NCBI GenBank assembly: GCA_002923335.1 | Contig: BEHZ01000004.1 | Coordinates: forward strand, 1 to 27,427 | Direction of reading: 5' to 3' | Length of the DNA stretch: 27,427 nt | Origin: a bacterium HR23 | GTDB taxonomy: Bacteria; Chloroflexota; Dehalococcoidia; Lucifugimonadales; HRBIN23 | Part shown: positions 14,578-21,309 of the stretch, one piece after another | How the letters are laid out: the number at the start of each line of letters is the position of its first letter | How positions within the stretch are numbered: position 1 is the stretch's first letter | Made by a program: the position numbers and the translations under genes | The notes under the pieces: generated by a model | Told to the model about the DNA's origin: nothing | The model's input: the letters and a program-made list of their open reading frames with translations, nothing else | The model's database searches: none

Positions 14578-15702
14578 TTATCGTATCAGGCTTTCCCCCC
14601 TGATGAGACGGACGATGTCAAAGTAACTGACGACCGCGATGAAGAGCATCAGCACCAGGAAGCCGATGAAGTGCACTAGTCCCTCCCGTTGGGGCGACAG
14701 GCGTCTCCCCCGTCGCACAAACTCTATGGCCAGAAAGAGGAGACGCCCCCCATCCAGCATAGGGATGGGAAGCACGTTCAGGATGGCCAGGTTCAGGCTG
14801 AGAAGGGCCGTCCATTGGAGAAGGGCCGTCCACCCCAACTGGGCCACTTCGCCTGTCGCCTGGGCGATGCCGATGGGGCCGGCAAACTGAACGGGCGACG
14901 CCCCAATGATAGCCCGCACGATTTCGTTGCGGAAGAGGATGAGCACCTCCCCCATGCGTGCCAGGCCCTTGGGCACCGCCCGCCAGAAAGGCTCGGAAAT
15001 CCTTACCACCCTCGGTTCCAACACACGCACCAGCACCCCGGTGGGGCCTTGCCCTTCGGGTGCCCTCCAGCGGGGGGTTACAACGGTGGTCAAGCGCTCC
15101 ACTTTGGCGACGGGAGGGGGCCCGCCCCCAAACTCCCCCCCAATGCCCAAGGGCTGGGTGAGCAAGTAGGTGGGGCGCTCTACTTCCCACACCGTGGCAC
15201 GTCCCAGGTTTAGGCGCACCCGAGCGTTCAGGTCCGCCGCGTTACGGATGGGGTGGCCATCAATAGCAAGGACGATATCGCCGGCCTTCAAGCCCGCCCG
15301 TTCCGCCGGGGAGCCAGGGGCCACCGACACCAGGGCTACCTTCCCCACCACCTGAGGCGTGGGCACCATGAAGAGGGCAGTGAAGATGACCACCGGCAGG
15401 AGGGCGTTCATCCCCGCCCCAGCGATGAGGACAGTGAAGCGGGTAAGGAGGCCCTTGCTAGCGAAACTGCGGGGGGAGGTGGGGTTTTCCTCTCCCTCCA
15501 GGCGAACGAAGCCCCCCAGGGGGAGGAGGTTCAGGGAGTAGACCGTTTCACCCCAGCGGATACCTACCAGACGGGGCGGGTAGCCGACGCCGAACTCCAG
15601 CACACGGATGCCCAGGGCGCGGGCGGTCAGGTAATGCCCCAGTTCGTGCACCAGCACCAGCACCGCCAGGATACCGACAAACAGCAAGATGGTCGTTATC
15701 AT
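14578..15702 (-). CDS. rseP: RseP-type M50 site-2 zinc metalloprotease
   Basis: A 374-residue membrane protease that cuts transmembrane segments of regulators such as anti-sigma factors. HELGH at 19-23 gives the zinc-binding His19 and His23 with catalytic Glu20 in the first membrane helix. LLPLGGFVRLEGEE (59-72) follows. A PDZ domain lies at about 118-170 (SVAPGSPAERAGLKAGDIV), and the third zinc ligand is Asp317 in PMLDGGR (314-320). GPIGIAQ (275-281) is also typical. The start ATG overlaps the dxr stop by ATGA. The dxr-rseP pairing is common in bacteria. The anti-sigma factor at 9285-10175 is a possible substrate. Confidence 0.95.
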   Translation of the reverse strand: MITTILLFVGILAVLVLVHELGHYLTARALGIRVLEFGVGYPPRLVGIRWGETVYSLNLLPLGGFVRLEGEENPTSPRSFASKGLLTRFTVLIAGAGMNALLPVVIFTALFMVPTPQVVGKVALVSVAPGSPAERAGLKAGDIVLAIDGHPIRNAADLNARVRLNLGRATVWEVERPTYLLTQPLGIGGEFGGGPPPVAKVERLTTVVTPRWRAPEGQGPTGVLVRVLEPRVVRISEPFWRAVPKGLARMGEVLILFRNEIVRAIIGASPVQFAGPIGIAQATGEVAQLGWTALLQWTALLSLNLAILNVLPIPMLDGGRLLFLAIEFVRRGRRLSPQREGLVHFIGFLVLMLFIAVVSYFDIVRLIRGESLIR

Positions 15703-16832
15703 CGCCTCGCCTCTACCATGCGCAAGACCTCACGCCGTGCCCAAGCATCGGCCTCTACGATATCTTCAACGGAGGGGTTGGGGATGGGGTTATGGGCCTC
15801 CAGGGCTCTTTGCACCAGGATGGGGATGTCGGTGAAGGCGATGCGCCGTTGTAAGAAGAGGGCAACCGCCACCTCATCCGCTCCGTTCAGCACCGCCGGG
15901 AAGGTCCCTCCACGTTTCCCCGCCTCCAGCGCCAGGGGGAAAGAGGGATAACGATGGGTATCCAACGGCTCAAAGACCAGGGTCAGGGGGGAGCAGAAGT
16001 CCAAACGGGGTAGGGAGGCGTTAGGCATCCGCCGGGGGTAGAAGAGGGCGTATTGAATAGGGATGCGCATATCGGGCACGCCCAGTTGTGCCTTGACGGA
16101 GCCGTCGGCGAACTCCACCATGCTGTGGACGATGCTCTGGGGATGGAGCACCACAGCGATACGCTCCCAGGGGATGCCGAAGAGCCAGTGGGCCTCGATG
16201 ACTTCAAAGGCCTTATTCATCAGGGTGGCGGAGTCGATGGTGATCTTTTTGCCCATCTTCCATGTGGGATGGCGCAGGGCCTCCTCGGGGGTAACGGTAG
16301 CCAGTTCGTGGAGAGGGCGGGTGCGGAAGGCGCCTCCCGAAGCGGTGAGGATGAGGCGGGAGGGTTCCTGCTTTTCCCCCAGGAGGCACTGCCAGATGGC
16401 GCTGGGTTCGCTGTCTATGGGCAGGATGGGGGTGCCGGTGCGGGCGGATTCCGCCATCACGAGGGGGCCAGCAGAGACGATGGTCTCCTTGTTGGCCAGG
16501 GCAACGGGGATGCCCCGACGCAGGCTGGCCAGGGTGGGCTTCAGCCCCGACAGCCCCACCGTGGCAACCACCACCAGGTGAACATCCGGCAGGAGCACCA
16601 GGTCCTCCATGCTGTCCACGCACCGGGTGCCCGGCGGAAGGGCGTTGGCGTCCAGCCCATCCCCACACCACACCGCTTCCGGGCGGGTCTCCCAAGCCTG
16701 CCGCAGGAGCAACTCCCGGCTGGTGTTGGCCGCCAGGCCTCGGACCCGGAACTCCTGGGGGAACGCGCGGAGAACCTCCAGCGTCTGCCGTCCGATGGAG
16801 CCGGTGGAGCCGAGGAGAACGATACCCTTCAC
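15699..16832 (-). CDS. dxr: 1-deoxy-D-xylulose 5-phosphate reductoisomerase
   Basis: Makes methylerythritol 4-phosphate from DXP with NADPH, the first committed MEP step. 377 residues from the GTG at 16832, the normal length. LGSTGSIGRQTL (7-18) binds NADPH. LANKE lies at 112-116. Metal ligands are Asp140 and Glu142 in PIDSEPSAIWQ and Glu210 in NKAFEVIEA. His188 (HPTW) and His230 (LHPQS) match conserved histidines. The residue after Glu142 is Pro143, where most Dxr proteins have His (E. coli His153). The GTG is preferred over an upstream in-frame ATG because the latter overlaps cdsA, and TAGGAGAAGGGT lies directly before the GTG. Confidence 0.95.
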   Translation of the reverse strand: MKGIVLLGSTGSIGRQTLEVLRAFPQEFRVRGLAANTSRELLLRQAWETRPEAVWCGDGLDANALPPGTRCVDSMEDLVLLPDVHLVVVATVGLSGLKPTLASLRRGIPVALANKETIVSAGPLVMAESARTGTPILPIDSEPSAIWQCLLGEKQEPSRLILTASGGAFRTRPLHELATVTPEEALRHPTWKMGKKITIDSATLMNKAFEVIEAHWLFGIPWERIAVVLHPQSIVHSMVEFADGSVKAQLGVPDMRIPIQYALFYPRRMPNASLPRLDFCSPLTLVFEPLDTHRYPSFPLALEAGKRGGTFPAVLNGADEVAVALFLQRRIAFTDIPILVQRALEAHNPIPNPSVEDIVEADAWARREVLRMVEARR

Positions 16833-16839
16833 CCTTCTC

Positions 16840-17658
16840 CTACCCTCGGATACCGAGCCATCCCACCCCATAATACACAACGGGGAGGACGAAGACAACG
16901 GAATCCAGCCGGTCCAGCACCCCGCCGTGGCCGGGGAGGAGCCTCCCCGCATCTTTCACCCCAGCGGAGCGTTTGAGGAGGGATTCGGCCAAATCGCCCA
17001 CTTGGGCGGCCACGCCCATCGCCATCCCAAAGGCTACCACCAGGGGCCATGCCAGGGGCAGACCGAGAAGGGCCTTCAAGGCCAGGGCAGTTGCCACGCC
17101 CCCTACGAGCCCTCCGACAGTGCCCTCCCAGGTCTTCCCTGGGCTGATGGCAGGGGCGAGCCCCCTCCGTCCCAGAGCGCTCCCTATCAGATAGGCGGAG
17201 GTGTCTACGGCGAAGGTGGTGAGCAGGGCGAAGAGGAGCCACTCCCGCCCGAGAGGGAGCGCCCGCAAGGGGAGGGCGAAGGAGAGGAGCCCCCCAGCGT
17301 AGAGGGCGCTGGCTACCGTTACCGCCCCATCCCCCACCGCATTGCCCGGAGGTCTGCGCACCACCAGGAGGGCCAGGGTCGCCAGGACCAGCCCGCTCAC
17401 CGCCCCAGGATGGAAGGGGTGTCCCAGGGAAGCGGAGCCCACAAGCCCCGCCGAGCCTGCCAGCGCCAGGGGCGCCAGGGGGCGTGCGCCAGCCCCTTGC
17501 CCCAGGCGCACCGCCTCGGCGGTGCCCAGGAGAGCCACCACCCCCACCAGAATGTCTAGCCAGGGCTGGCCCAGCCAGACTGCCCCGATTACCAGGGGCA
17601 CGCCCACGGCAGCGGTCCCCAAGCGGAGCGGGAGGGCGCTGAGGCGGGGCTGGGGCAC
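16840..17658 (-). CDS. cdsA: Phosphatidate cytidylyltransferase
   Basis: Integral membrane enzyme making CDP-diacylglycerol from phosphatidate and CTP for phospholipid synthesis. 272 residues with about eight hydrophobic segments. The family signature lies at 227-252: KRSAGVKDAGRLLPGHGG (229-246) followed by LDRLD, including KD, HGG and DR-D. SPGKTWEG (172-179) is also conserved. The start is GTG at 17658, 5 bases after the uppS stop; the stop TAG at 16842-16840 forms part of the dxr ribosome binding site. It sits in the conserved uppS-cdsA-dxr order. Confidence 0.95.
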   Translation of the reverse strand: MPQPRLSALPLRLGTAAVGVPLVIGAVWLGQPWLDILVGVVALLGTAEAVRLGQGAGARPLAPLALAGSAGLVGSASLGHPFHPGAVSGLVLATLALLVVRRPPGNAVGDGAVTVASALYAGGLLSFALPLRALPLGREWLLFALLTTFAVDTSAYLIGSALGRRGLAPAISPGKTWEGTVGGLVGGVATALALKALLGLPLAWPLVVAFGMAMGVAAQVGDLAESLLKRSAGVKDAGRLLPGHGGVLDRLDSVVFVLPVVYYGVGWLGIRG

Positions 17659-17663
17659 GGGGG

Positions 17664-18434
17664 TCAGGGGTGGGGTGCGCCGTTGGGGGCGGTGGGCAGG
17701 CCCCCGTAGCGACGCTGGCGCTGGGCGAAGGCGGTGAGGGCCCGCTCCACCTCCTCCTCGTTGAAGTCGGGCCAGTAGGTCGGGGTGAAGTAGAACTCGC
17801 TGTAGGCCGACTGCCAGAGGAGGAAGTTGGAGAGGCGTTGCTCGGCAGCGGTGCGGATAATCAGGTCGGGATCAGGCAGGTCGGCGGTGTAGAGGTAGCG
17901 AGCAAAGAGCACCTCGTCAACCCGCTCGGGCGGGATGCCGTCTTGCAGGATACGCCGAACGGCGCTGACGATCTCGTCTCGCCCGCCGTAGTCAAGGGCG
18001 ACAGAGAGGGTCAGGCCCTCATTGTGCCGGGTGAGGGCCAGGACCTCGTGAATAGCCTGCTGGAGAGAAGGGGGGAGGCGGTCCAGCCTCCCCAGGTGGC
18101 GGATGCGCACCTTCTCCTTGTGGAGGGCCTTGCCCTCCCGCTGGATAGTGGCCTCCAGCAGGTCTAAGAGACCTTGCACCTCTTCTTTAGGGCGAGACCA
18201 GTTTTCGGTGGAGAAGGCGTAGAGGGTGAGGTAGCGCACCCCCCATCGGGCGAAGGCCTGCACCACACGGCGCACGTTCTCGGTGCCGGCCCGGTGCCCC
18301 TCCAGTCGGGGGAGGTTGCGCTGGCTCGCCCAGCGCCCGTTGCCATCCATAATGATGGCCACATGCAGGGGGATCGGGTGATGTCCATCGGTTGGGGGTG
18401 TAGAAAAGGGTTTGACCTGGGTCTGCATCCTCAT
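17664..18434 (-). CDS. uppS: Undecaprenyl diphosphate synthase (cis-prenyltransferase)
   Basis: Extends farnesyl diphosphate with isopentenyl diphosphate to the lipid carrier for cell-wall sugars. 256 residues. HVAIIMDGNGRWA (24-36) holds the catalytic Asp30; GHRAG and FSTENW follow. The IPP-binding segment reads IIRTAAEQRLSNFLLWQ, then a YSEFYFT stretch and WPDF. In most relatives the two residues before the Glu are SG or GG; here both are Ala. Two ATG codons six bases apart (18434, 18428) are possible starts; the first has AAGG-type spacing and is used here. It lies 14 bases after frr. Confidence 0.95.
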   Translation of the reverse strand: MRMQTQVKPFSTPPTDGHHPIPLHVAIIMDGNGRWASQRNLPRLEGHRAGTENVRRVVQAFARWGVRYLTLYAFSTENWSRPKEEVQGLLDLLEATIQREGKALHKEKVRIRHLGRLDRLPPSLQQAIHEVLALTRHNEGLTLSVALDYGGRDEIVSAVRRILQDGIPPERVDEVLFARYLYTADLPDPDLIIRTAAEQRLSNFLLWQSAYSEFYFTPTYWPDFNEEEVERALTAFAQRQRRYGGLPTAPNGAPHP

Positions 18435-18448
18435 CCTGCCTTGAAGGG

Positions 18449-19009
18449 TTAGCCTGTCAGGATTTCCCGCTCCTTCTCCTGGCCCAGAGCGTCCATCTGC
18501 CCGATGTAGGTGTCGGTGAGTTTCTGGAGGCGGTCTTGGGTGCGGCGGCTTTCGTCCTCACTCAGTTCTTTGTTGCGCTCCATGGTGCGGATTTTGTCCA
18601 GGGCGTCCCGCCGGATGTTGCGGACGGCGATTCGGCCCTCCTCCACCTTCTTGTGCACCAGGCGCACCAGGTCCCGTCGGCGCTCTTCAGTGAGGGGGGG
18701 AATGGGGAGGCGAAGCACCTGGCCGTCATTGGTAGGGGTAATGCCCAGGTCGGAGTTAAGGATGGCCCGCTCAATAAGGCGCAGGGTGCTCTTATCCCAG
18801 GGCTGCACCACCAGCAAGCGGGCCTCGGGGGCGGTAACGGTGGCCAGTTGGGTGATGGGGGTGGGAGTGCCGTAGTAGTCCACGGTGATGCGCTCCAGCA
18901 GAGCGGGGTGGGCCCGTCCCGTGCGGATGGTGGCCAGTTCCCGTCGCAGGGCGTCCACTGCCTTCTTCATACGGCTTTCGGTGTCGGCCAGGATGCTCTG
19001 GGTGGTCAT
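18449..19009 (-). CDS. frr: Ribosome-recycling factor
   Basis: Splits terminated ribosomes together with EF-G. 186 residues, the normal size. Seen: MKKAVDALRRELATIRTGRA, then a VDYYGTPTPITQLATV stretch, the IRLPIPPLTEERRR-type segment and the two long C-terminal helices. The start is the ATG at 19009 with GGAG 7 nt upstream. A longer in-frame reading to 19123 only overlaps pyrH and was rejected. It lies 22 bases after pyrH, as in most bacteria. Confidence 0.97.
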   Translation of the reverse strand: MTTQSILADTESRMKKAVDALRRELATIRTGRAHPALLERITVDYYGTPTPITQLATVTAPEARLLVVQPWDKSTLRLIERAILNSDLGITPTNDGQVLRLPIPPLTEERRRDLVRLVHKKVEEGRIAVRNIRRDALDKIRTMERNKELSEDESRRTQDRLQKLTDTYIGQMDALGQEKEREILTG

Positions 19010-19031
19010 GGCACCGCTCCTGGAAAGGGGG

Positions 19032-19766
19032 CTAGGAGGTGAGGGCACCCGCTTCGGCGATGATACTGCCCACACGTTCCCCTTGGAGGATACGCAAGAG
19101 GGCGTCAGGGTGGAAGATGTCAAAGACCACGATGGGCAGGCGGTTATCCATGCAGAGGGAGAGGGCGGTGCTGTCTATCACTTCTAGTCGGCGGTTGAGG
19201 ACCTCCAGGTAGGTGAGGCTTTCCAGTTTGCGGGCGTGGGGGAAGTGGCGGGGGTCGGCCTCGTAGACGCCGTCCACCCCGTATTTGGCCATGAGGAGCA
19301 CCTGTGCGCCGATTTCGCAGGCCCGCAGGGCGGCGGCGGTGTCGGTGGTCATATAGGGGTTGCCGGTTCCACAGGCAAAAATGACCACCCGCCCCTTCTC
19401 CAGGTGGCGAATGGCCCGCCGGCGGATGAACGGTTCGGCCACCGCCTGGATGGTGATGGCGCTCTGGGTGCGCACGATGCTCCCCAAGCGTTCTAAGGCA
19501 TCCTGCAGGGCTAGGGCGTTGATGAGGGTGGCCAGCATGCCGGCGTAGTCGGCAGTGGCCCGATCCATACCCTGGGCGGCCGCCTCCGTGCCCCGCCAGA
19601 TGTTTCCTCCGCCTACCACCAGGGCCATCTCAACGCCCTGGGCATTGGCCTTATGCACCTGCTCCGCCACATAGCGCACCGCATCCCAATCAATGCCGAA
19701 CCCTTTTTTCCCTTTCAGGGATTCGCCGCTGAGTTTGAGGAGGGCACGGGTGTAGCGAAGAGGCAT
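19032..19766 (-). CDS. pyrH: Uridylate (UMP) kinase
   Basis: Phosphorylates UMP to UDP; amino-acid-kinase fold, hexameric in bacteria. 244 residues. LLKLSGE (9-15), VVGGGNIWRG (50-59), MDRATADYAGMLATLIN, and the CGTGNPYMTTDTAA segment for nucleotide binding are all conserved. The ATG at 19766 lies 5 bases after tsf. It belongs to the rpsB-tsf-pyrH-frr block. Confidence 0.97.
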   Translation of the reverse strand: MPLRYTRALLKLSGESLKGKKGFGIDWDAVRYVAEQVHKANAQGVEMALVVGGGNIWRGTEAAAQGMDRATADYAGMLATLINALALQDALERLGSIVRTQSAITIQAVAEPFIRRRAIRHLEKGRVVIFACGTGNPYMTTDTAAALRACEIGAQVLLMAKYGVDGVYEADPRHFPHARKLESLTYLEVLNRRLEVIDSTALSLCMDNRLPIVVFDIFHPDALLRILQGERVGSIIAEAGALTS

Positions 19767-19771
19767 ACTCT

Positions 19772-20278
19772 TTACTCGCCCAGGGCGAAGCGGGCAAAGC
19801 GTCGCACCCGCACGTTTTCGCCCGTTTTTGCAATCACTTCGTTGATACGGTCCTGCACGGTGCGGGTGGGGTCCTTGATGAAGGGCTGTTGGAGGAGACA
19901 GACTTCGGAGGGGGGTGCGGTTTCTGCGGGGGGCATCTCCTCTTTGGAGAGGTATTTGGGGGACATGGCGGCCACTTGCATGGCCAGGTCGTGGGCAAGG
20001 GCCTGGAAGACCTCGGTGCGGGCGACGAAATCGGTCTCGCAGTTCACCTCCACCAGCGCCCCAATGCGTCCCCCGCTATGGATGTAGGCCTCCACCAAAC
20101 CCTGGCGGGTCTCCCGATGGGCCAGTTTGGCGGCGGAGGCGGCGCCCCTGGCCCGCAGAATGGCCTGGGCCTTCTCCATATCGCCCTGGGCCTCTTCCAG
20201 GGCCTTTTTGCATTCCATCACGCCGGCGCCCGTGAGGGCGCGCAGGGCCTTGACCGCTTCAACCGTGATCTCTACCAC
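19772..20278 (-). CDS. tsf: Elongation factor Ts (short form)
   Basis: Guanine-nucleotide exchange factor for EF-Tu. 168 residues: an N-terminal UBA-like domain (1-45, with LRALTGAGVMECKKAL) and the core with CETDFVAR (80-87), the EF-Tu-contacting motif. It lacks the second core repeat of the roughly 280-residue E. coli protein, as in Thermus and many Chloroflexota. The start is GTG at 20278, chosen because the conserved N-terminus begins there behind a G-rich ribosome binding site; the longer reading to 20425 overlaps rpsB. Confidence 0.95.
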   Translation of the reverse strand: MVEITVEAVKALRALTGAGVMECKKALEEAQGDMEKAQAILRARGAASAAKLAHRETRQGLVEAYIHSGGRIGALVEVNCETDFVARTEVFQALAHDLAMQVAAMSPKYLSKEEMPPAETAPPSEVCLLQQPFIKDPTRTVQDRINEVIAKTGENVRVRRFARFALGE

Positions 20279-20288
20279 GGTGTCCCCC

Positions 20289-21116
20289 CTAGGATGTGGT
20301 CGCGGAGGGGGCCTGGCTTTCAGCCAGGGCCTGGGCTTTTGTGGCGTCCTCTGCCTGCACCTGCTCCGCTTCTTGCAAGGCGGAGGTTTCAGCATGGTAA
20401 CGGGCTTTGCCTCGCAGGACCGCATCTGCTACACGGCTGGTGATGAGGCGAATGGAGCGGATGGCATCGTCGTTACCCGGGATGGGGTGGTCGACCAGGT
20501 CGGGGTCGGCGTCGGTGTCAATGAGGGCGACGATGGGGATGCGGGCCTTGCGGGCCTCCTGGACGGCGATGCTCTCGTGGCCGATGTCCACTATGTAAAG
20601 GGCATCGGGCAGGCGGTTCATATTTTTAATACCGCTACAATACTTCTGCAGACGCCGTAGTTCATCCTCCAGACGGCTGGCTTCCTTTTTGGGCAGGCGC
20701 GCGAAATACCCGCTGGCCTGGCGCTCCTCCAACTGGCGCAGGTAGTCCAGGCGTGTGGAGAGGGTAGCCCAGTTGGTAATCGTGCCGCCCAGCCACCGCT
20801 GGTTGACGTAAAAAGCGCCACACCGCTGGGCCTCGGTGGCAATAGCCTCCTGGGCCTGCTTTTTGGTGCCCACAAAGAGGATGGTTCCGCCCCTGGCGAC
20901 CAGGTCTTCTACGAAGGCGCATGCCTTCTGGAGGCATTCCATGGTCTGCTGAAGGTCAATTATGTGGATGCCATTGCGCTGGGTATAGATAAAACGGCGC
21001 ATGCGGGGATGCCATCGGCGGGTCTGGTGGCCGAAGTGCACTCCAGCCTCCAGGAGCGCCTTCATGCTCATGGGCTCCTCGGCCGGTGCGGGTTGCTCTA
21101 CTGCGGTCTGCTCCAT
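20289..21116 (-). CDS. rpsB: 30S ribosomal protein S2
   Basis: Small-subunit ribosomal protein. 275 residues from the ATG at 21116. Conserved: LLEAGVHFGHQTRRWHPRM, the FVGTKKQAQ segment, NQRWLGGTITNW, and NRLPDALYIVDIGHE. A Gln/Glu/Ala-rich tail of about 40 residues follows the core. Start: GGGGAGAAG lies about 8-9 nt before 21116; in-frame ATGs at 21071 and 21065 follow a GAGGAG and would remove 15 or 17 residues, and either may be the true start. It is the first gene of a long operon reaching at least ispG, with a promoter at 21215-21244. Confidence 0.96.
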   Translation of the reverse strand: MEQTAVEQPAPAEEPMSMKALLEAGVHFGHQTRRWHPRMRRFIYTQRNGIHIIDLQQTMECLQKACAFVEDLVARGGTILFVGTKKQAQEAIATEAQRCGAFYVNQRWLGGTITNWATLSTRLDYLRQLEERQASGYFARLPKKEASRLEDELRRLQKYCSGIKNMNRLPDALYIVDIGHESIAVQEARKARIPIVALIDTDADPDLVDHPIPGNDDAIRSIRLITSRVADAVLRGKARYHAETSALQEAEQVQAEDATKAQALAESQAPSATTS

Positions 21117-21208
21117 TCGTTGTGCTTCTCCCCCTCTGTGCTGCGGCGCAGGCAAGCCGGGTGATGGGCAATATCCACCTCCCGGCCCGCCTAGCGGTAG
21201 GCTTCTAG
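21117..21208 (-). promoter_or_regulatory. Structured 5' leader of rpsB
   Basis: About 92 nt lie between the predicted start and the rpsB ATG. The minus-strand RNA contains the perfect hairpin GCCUA-CCGC-UAGGC and a second hairpin in which GGTG pairs with CACC, flanked by CCG/CGG. This would fit autoregulation by S2, known in other bacteria; I do not recognise a described rpsB leader family. Chance folding in GC-rich DNA is possible. Confidence 0.35.
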
Positions 21209-21214
21209 AAAGGC

Positions 21215-21244
21215 AGTATACCACGCCTGCTTCTGGGAGGGCAA
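21215..21244 (-). promoter_or_regulatory. Promoter of the rpsB operon
   Basis: On the minus strand: -35 TTGCCC (21244-21239), 18-base spacer, -10 TATACT (21220-21215), predicted start near 21208. It should drive rpsB-tsf-pyrH-frr-uppS-cdsA-dxr-rseP-ispG and perhaps the two genes beyond. Confidence 0.7.
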
Positions 21245-21309
21245 CAGCGTCCTGTGCCCCTGCCTGGGGGCTATGATAGAGTAGGAGGGTCCCCCCAGGG
21301 GGCATCCAG

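Noticed and set aside
15699..16952. A longer form of Dxr starting at or before 16868
   Set aside because: The additional residues overlap the 3' end of cdsA and have no Dxr character; the GTG at 16832 has a good ribosome binding site.
16053..16976. A 307-codon plus-strand frame opposite dxr
   Set aside because: Shadow of dxr, with no recognisable domain.
21249..21277. A promoter for mrfA with -10 TATGAT
   Set aside because: The hexamer 17 bases upstream (GTCCTG) does not resemble a -35, so it is noted only as a weak possibility.
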